Shown here: positions 35,823 through 39,063 of the stretch, in pieces
Numbering within the stretch: position 1 is the first letter of the stretch
Layout of the letters: each line of letters begins with the position of its first letter
Source of the DNA: an uncultured Akkermansia sp.
GTDB taxonomy: Bacteria; Verrucomicrobiota; Verrucomicrobiia; Verrucomicrobiales; Akkermansiaceae
DNA: 39,063 bases
Assembly (NCBI GenBank): GCA_947631435.1
Contig: CANRLM010000017.1
Coordinates: 1 to 39,063, forward strand
Reading direction: 5' to 3'
Program-made: the position numbers and the translations under genes
The notes under the pieces: model-generated
Told to the model about the DNA's origin: nothing
Databases searched by the model: none
What the model saw: only the letters and a program-made list of their open reading frames with translations

Positions 35823-35858
35823 GTCTTCTCCCCAGAAGTTGATTTCTGGGGAGAAGAC
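35823..35858 (-). terminator. perfect 15-base-pair hairpin, probable terminator after the PEGA gene
   Basis: GTCTTCTCCCCAGAA (35823-35837), a six-base loop, and TTCTGGGGAGAAGAC (35844-35858) pair without mismatch. It lies 10 bases after the stop at 35869. The following minus-strand bases contain TTTTAG but no strong T-tract, so it could also act as a processing or stability element. It separates the PEGA gene from the PrsW-GTPase operon. The 268 bases from 35601 to 35868 hold no other clear feature. Confidence 0.6.
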
Positions 35859-35868
35859 AAAAAGCTGA

Positions 35869-36870
35869 TTACTGCTGATTCGACGAAGGAGCGCCGCGCC
35901 GGGGACGCACACCTGCGGGCTTCTCAATCTCCTCTAGGATCGGCGAAATTCGCATGTTTTCGTTCGGAGTGAGCTTCTTTTCCCATGTCTTATATCCAGC
36001 GAGGGACACACGCAAAATACCGGGAGTAGCCGGAGCAGTCACTGTGCACGGGGTGTTGCCAACAAAGCTATCGTTATACTCTACGTCAGCTCCCTCAGGA
36101 GTGGATTTCACCTCAAAGGTGACAGGCTCCGCAGCACTGCTCACCTCCCCTGAATTGGTGGCGATATTAATGGAAGCGATGAATTTTGGCACGGCCGAAG
36201 AGATTGCCTTACGCAGAGGTTCTTCCCAGTCATCATTTAACCCTTCGATCTCAGTAACACCCTCTGGAATATCCCGCGTGAGTTTTTCACTCATTGTTTT
36301 GCTAGCCAATACCTCTTGAGAGGGGACCTGAACTAACTTGACATCCAGACTCACTGTTACGGTATTCCGCCAGCGTTGAACTCCGTAAACAACACTCTTT
36401 TCATTTTTGACACGATAATTGTTGATGCTGCCCACAAGGAGATAATCAACAGATTTCGAATCTGAAACAACATAGCCGTTCGAATTCTCCTTTTTCCGTT
36501 TTTCATTGATCTGAGATTCAACGAGGGGAGAGTAATCGACTACTCGAAATTTGCCACAGCGAGCAAGTGCTTCTTTTACTGCGTTTGTTGCAATCTCTGC
36601 CGCCACATCAGGCAATTGCAATCCAGCCTGAGGAACATCCATGGTACCATTATTACTAACTGTACGCTTCGCTCGGATTTGATCCTCCCGGCGCTCAACT
36701 TCAATAACATCAATATGGTCACTGCTACTTTTGCGGGTCACAAGACCACCTGTCCTATTCTCGAAGATGGGCACACCAATGGCCGGCTTATCTGAGACAC
36801 GTGACATAGCTGTTTGGGCAAAAACGCAGCCTGATGCCATAACAAGCAGTGCAAATATCGTTGTTTTCAT
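35869..36870 (-). CDS. exported CsgG/FlgO-like protein with C-terminal PEGA domain
   Basis: 333 residues. Signal peptide MKTTIFALLVMASGCVFAQ. About 25-240 has the strand-helix pattern of CsgG/FlgO/LpoB-type periplasmic domains: PAIGVPIFENRTGG, AAEIATNAVKEAL, FRVVDYSPLVESQINE, VDYLLVGSINNY. About 245-315 is a PEGA domain (FEVKSTPEGADVEYND, then GNTPCTV and a TPGILRVSLAGYKTWEKKL end), an extracellular beta module common in surface and regulatory proteins. The rest is Arg/Pro-rich. The neighbouring exported gene upstream carries a similar CsgG/FlgO-like piece. The same orientation suggests association with the following GTPase operon, though a terminator lies between. Confidence 0.78.
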   Translation of the reverse strand: MKTTIFALLVMASGCVFAQTAMSRVSDKPAIGVPIFENRTGGLVTRKSSSDHIDVIEVERREDQIRAKRTVSNNGTMDVPQAGLQLPDVAAEIATNAVKEALARCGKFRVVDYSPLVESQINEKRKKENSNGYVVSDSKSVDYLLVGSINNYRVKNEKSVVYGVQRWRNTVTVSLDVKLVQVPSQEVLASKTMSEKLTRDIPEGVTEIEGLNDDWEEPLRKAISSAVPKFIASINIATNSGEVSSAAEPVTFEVKSTPEGADVEYNDSFVGNTPCTVTAPATPGILRVSLAGYKTWEKKLTPNENMRISPILEEIEKPAGVRPRRGAPSSNQQ

Positions 36871-36878
36871 GGTTGGAA

Positions 36879-36884
36879 AGTATA
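36879..36884 (-). promoter_or_regulatory. -10 box of the PEGA gene
   Basis: TATACT on the minus strand, eight bases before the ATG at 36870. No good -35 at normal spacing (TTGAAA lies 21 bases upstream). The short leader fits the leaderless pattern of other genes here. The 230 bases to the Sel1 gene hold nothing else I can identify. Confidence 0.4.
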
Positions 36885-37100
36885 ATTAGAGTTTTTTAGG
36901 AGAAATTTCAATCGAACGAGTTCTGAGCTCGAGTCTTCTTGTTTCTTTTAGATTTTGATCATAAATACAATTGCGGGAGATACTTTGCGGGAGTTTTTCT
37001 TTTCGTCATGCCGTCAAAAACCAATTTTCTCTCCTTTCTCGCTCGATCGTTGAAAGACGCACTCCATCCTCCGCAACTCACATTTCTTTTCTTTACTATT

Positions 37101-38357
37101 TCAGGTATGCGATTCGACATCAGCAATGCGCTTTTGCGTGAGTGTGGCAACATGAAGCAGATGCCCCTCCGGGTAGGCTGTAATTTTCACCTTGAGATTA
37201 TTCTTGGTTTGAGACACACTTACAAATTCCACAGTACTCAGGGCCCCCACTTTTTCTGCCTGAACCACTTGACCGGAGACAGAGGCCTCTTCTGAGGCCT
37301 GACGATAGAATTCTCGCTCATATAACTTACAGCCACGATCAAACAAAGCGGCTAAAATCTGAGCAAACGCCACTCTCTTGTCTATCGTGTCTCTCTTATC
37401 TGTGCCCTTAGCGTACACCATAGCGATGCCTTTGCTCACCTTAGCTTTAACTTCATCAGCCATCGTATCCATCTGCTTCTTTGTAGACAAAGGAAGCGCG
37501 AATGTCTCAACGTCAGGCGCATCCTTCTCCAAGAGTTGCTTTTCCCTACTGTCCCATTTCACCGGCACAAACCCTGCAGCTAGAATACGCATATCCAACG
37601 TGTTAAAAACCCGGTAGATAAAGAAACCAAGATTTCGCTTGGGAACGCATATGACCTCCCCCATAAACACTGCAGTGGCAGCCTTGAGTGCTACCGTCTC
37701 CTGCTGAGCTTGTCCTTCCTGCATAAGCAACTTCGTGTCCACTCGGTCCGTAACACGTAGCTGAGACTTCCCCTCAACCAGCGCTTCCTGCACTTTATCT
37801 CGAACCTCATCTGACAACTCGTTTTTCTCCGAGCTTCCGTTGCACAAGAAATCGACCATAGCAACCTCTTCTATGTTTGCTTCAGAGGTTTTCTTCTGGA
37901 TAGTTTTCGCAACTTCTTTGACAGCATTTTTCACGCTGTCCACTTTTATCTGTATTTGCCCCAATTCTCCTTCTTCTTTGGCGTTTTCGTATGCATCCCC
38001 TTTCTTTTCCATGTAGATGACCGCTTTTCTGTGTCCATGGCTTGCCGCATTCTCCATGAACTTTCTTCCCATTTCTTCATCTTTCTTATCGTAATATATC
38101 CGACCCAAAAGATACATGGATTCTTTATCGCCTTTCGCCGCTGCTCTCTCCAGCCACTGTATCCCGGCCGAAGGACTGCCAACGGAGCACCCGCGATACA
38201 TACGCATACCAATGCGACGCATAGCATTCACATTCCCCCGATGCGCAGCTCGTAGTACGTCAATGTCTCCCTCTGCCCATGCTTGTGGCATCACTAACAT
38301 GGAAAATAGGATGAGAACAATGCTCACCACCAATTTTTCTATTCTGATCCGCTTCAT
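37101..38357 (-). CDS. exported Sel1-repeat protein with CsgG/FlgO-like domain
   Basis: 418 residues. Signal peptide MKRIRIEKLVVSIVLILFSM... ending QAWA. Then about three Sel1-like helical repeats (DIDVLRAAHRGNVNAMRRIG, SAGIQWLERAAAKGDKESMY, MGRKFMENAASHGHRKAV), a helical linker rich in Lys/Glu, and from about 165 a domain with the CsgG/FlgO feel: VAMVDFLCNGSSEKNELSDE, then QLRVTDRVDTKLLMQEG. Sel1 repeats bind partner proteins. The frame extends 18 codons upstream, but the signal peptide and promoter favour this ATG. Upstream of the PEGA gene in the same direction. Confidence 0.75.
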   Translation of the reverse strand: MKRIRIEKLVVSIVLILFSMLVMPQAWAEGDIDVLRAAHRGNVNAMRRIGMRMYRGCSVGSPSAGIQWLERAAAKGDKESMYLLGRIYYDKKDEEMGRKFMENAASHGHRKAVIYMEKKGDAYENAKEEGELGQIQIKVDSVKNAVKEVAKTIQKKTSEANIEEVAMVDFLCNGSSEKNELSDEVRDKVQEALVEGKSQLRVTDRVDTKLLMQEGQAQQETVALKAATAVFMGEVICVPKRNLGFFIYRVFNTLDMRILAAGFVPVKWDSREKQLLEKDAPDVETFALPLSTKKQMDTMADEVKAKVSKGIAMVYAKGTDKRDTIDKRVAFAQILAALFDRGCKLYEREFYRQASEEASVSGQVVQAEKVGALSTVEFVSVSQTKNNLKVKITAYPEGHLLHVATLTQKRIADVESHT

Positions 38358-38363
38358 GACCGC

Positions 38364-38391
38364 AGTATATCTCTTTTCAAAAGAGATATAC
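38364..38391 (-). promoter_or_regulatory. promoter of the Sel1 gene with a perfect 27-base palindrome
   Basis: The -10 TATACT (38369-38364) is exactly six bases before the ATG. The perfect inverted repeat GTATATCTCTTTT with AAAAGAGATATAC, one centre base, spans 38365-38391 and covers the -10 and spacer. A protein bound here would block transcription. No good -35 is visible, so activation or a repressor-controlled weak promoter is possible. Confidence 0.55.
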
Positions 38392-38659
38392 GGGATCGTA
38401 TTTGTATTCAATTCAAAAAGAATTATTTACAAGAGGTTCCTTTCCTTTTTTCTTGATAGGCGTCTTCTCAAAATCTGAATTCCTCGGAAACATACTTTCG
38501 TTGGAAAATAATATATAACGACGTTTCTATCTGGACATCGCCTTTGAAAAGAGATGCACAGCAAATTTCTACAACAAGATATCGATAATTCGCGAATAAA
38601 GTAGCGGAAAGACCACTCTTCGTATATTTTTAGGTAATGACCCACAAAGCGGCTCCAAA

Positions 38660-38895
38660 AGGGTGGAAGCATAGGCGAGGTCCGGCTGGAAAGCTTTGTG
38701 GACATGCAAAGCTGTATCCCCGGCTTCGCTCCTCGCAGACCTTTCCGGCTAATCACCACTTACGCCATGACCCGGAGCAAACTCATTAGGAAATGCGTTT
38801 GCAGAAGTGCGAGGTACAAAGGACGAAGTATTGAGCTAGCGCGCTGACGCGCGTTTCCGCGGAGCGGTAGCGTGGCCGAATTTTTGGAGCATAGC
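38660..38895 (-). repeat. dispersed intergenic repeat, copy 7 (long)
   Basis: Starts with the CCGGCTGGAAAGC segment and a GCTTTG...CAAAGC hairpin, continues to CTCCTCGCAGACCTTTCCGG (compare copy 1), and ends in the core: ACGAAGTATTGAG, a GCGCGCTGACGCGCG palindrome, CCGCGGAGCGGTAGCG and GAATTTTTGG. The strand is that on which CTCAATACTTCG reads forward. Confidence 0.65.
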
Positions 38896-38995
38896 GGAAG
38901 GGGTGTCAAAAAGTTTTTCTAAAGAGTCATCATCATGATGACCGTCTGTTGTCATGATTTTTGATGCGTATAAACGATGATATCAATCTACCCGT

Positions 38996-39049
38996 CCCTG
39001 CTGACCGCTGCGCGGTTCCCCTCGCAGAGGTTTCTGCTCGGCAGCAGGG
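38996..39049. other. compact multi-hairpin segment, possibly a structured RNA or DNA element
   Basis: CCCTGCTG (38996-39003) pairs with CAGCAGGG (39042-39049). Inside are ACCGC-TGC-GCGGT (39004-39016) and CCTC-GCA-GAGG (39020-39030), then an unpaired TTTCTGCTCGG. The junction resembles a small cloverleaf. CTCGCAGAGG recalls the CTCGCAGACC of the repeat. It lies at the window edge, so its context is unknown. Confidence 0.35.
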
Positions 39050-39063
39050 GCGATGCTCTATCA

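Larger units (their letters stand above)
38392..39063. other. right-edge intergenic region of about 670 bases
   Basis: No convincing gene; the longest frame (minus, 38427-38759) has no family signal and runs over repeat sequence. Contents: an AT-rich stretch, a dispersed repeat copy (38660-38895), a perfect 17-base palindrome GTCATCAT-C-ATGATGAC (38926-38942), and a multi-hairpin segment (38996-39049). Confidence 0.55.

Noticed and set aside
36939..37295. 118-codon plus-strand frame at the Sel1 gene end
   Set aside because: More than half overlaps the Sel1 gene antisense; no domain or promoter.
38427..38759. 110-codon minus-strand frame in the right intergenic region
   Set aside because: Runs over a dispersed repeat copy and is Arg/Cys/Ile-rich with no signal of selection.
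1..39063. CRISPR array, integrase, transposase or rRNA
   Set aside because: No regular direct repeats with spacers, no recombinase motifs and no rRNA sequence were seen; the dispersed repeats are far apart and irregular.

Overview
The window reads as chromosome of a Gram-negative bacterium, most likely a Verrucomicrobiota member related to the gut Akkermansia group. The basis is indirect. It has a giant beta-helical autotransporter-type protein with the 'MKLHLP...LRKALLA' leader I associate with that phylum. It also has lpxA (lipid A), dapF (diaminopimelate), a GAP1-type/GTPase operon of the kind I know from Planctomycetes-Verrucomicrobia genomes, and a mostly G+C-rich core. No rRNA, tRNA, CRISPR array, integrase or transposase was recognised.

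Layout: (1) 1-5207, minus: a huge surface protein open at the left edge. (2) 5208-5851: intergenic DNA with inverted repeats and a dispersed repeat. (3) 5855-8139, plus: outer-membrane barrel protein, dapF, aroK. (4) 8269-10717, plus: copper regulator csoR and copper ATPase copA, behind a palindromic operator. (5) 10714-12047, minus: rpsP with a strong terminator, then a dus tRNA-dihydrouridine synthase. (6) 12225-15455, plus: a GH13 amylase-like enzyme, a small unknown protein and an Amidase_3-type protein. (7) 15436-19443, minus: exported protein, trmB, tgt, yajC, aroE as one tight unit. (8) 19510-21954, plus: alpha/beta hydrolase, lpxA, gph. (9) 21942-24644, minus: rlmH, then an exported protein and an FHA-domain membrane protein. 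(10) 24958-26304, plus: an exported C39-like cysteine peptidase. (11) 26389-38357, minus: an accessory-looking block with lower G+C.

The most interesting region is 26389-35600. Four genes are stop/start coupled: a PrsW-type membrane protease with two GYF_2 domains; a P-loop GTPase with an FHA-like N-terminus, a GYF-like segment and a zinc ribbon; a GAP1-N-type protein with a transmembrane helix and long charged tail; and a 988-residue helical membrane protein. A frameshifted STN/secretin-N-like tail follows. Upstream lie two exported proteins with CsgG/FlgO-like segments, one with Sel1 repeats and one with a PEGA domain. I read this as a membrane-associated GTPase signalling or conflict system whose components share peptide-binding GYF domains. 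The function is inferred, not shown.

Several genes (lpxA, the amidase, the 93-residue protein, the Sel1 gene) have a TANNNT -10 box exactly six bases before the ATG and no Shine-Dalgarno, which suggests leaderless transcripts. At least seven intergenic copies of a hairpin-rich dispersed repeat sharing a CTCAATACTTCG-type core occur across the window.
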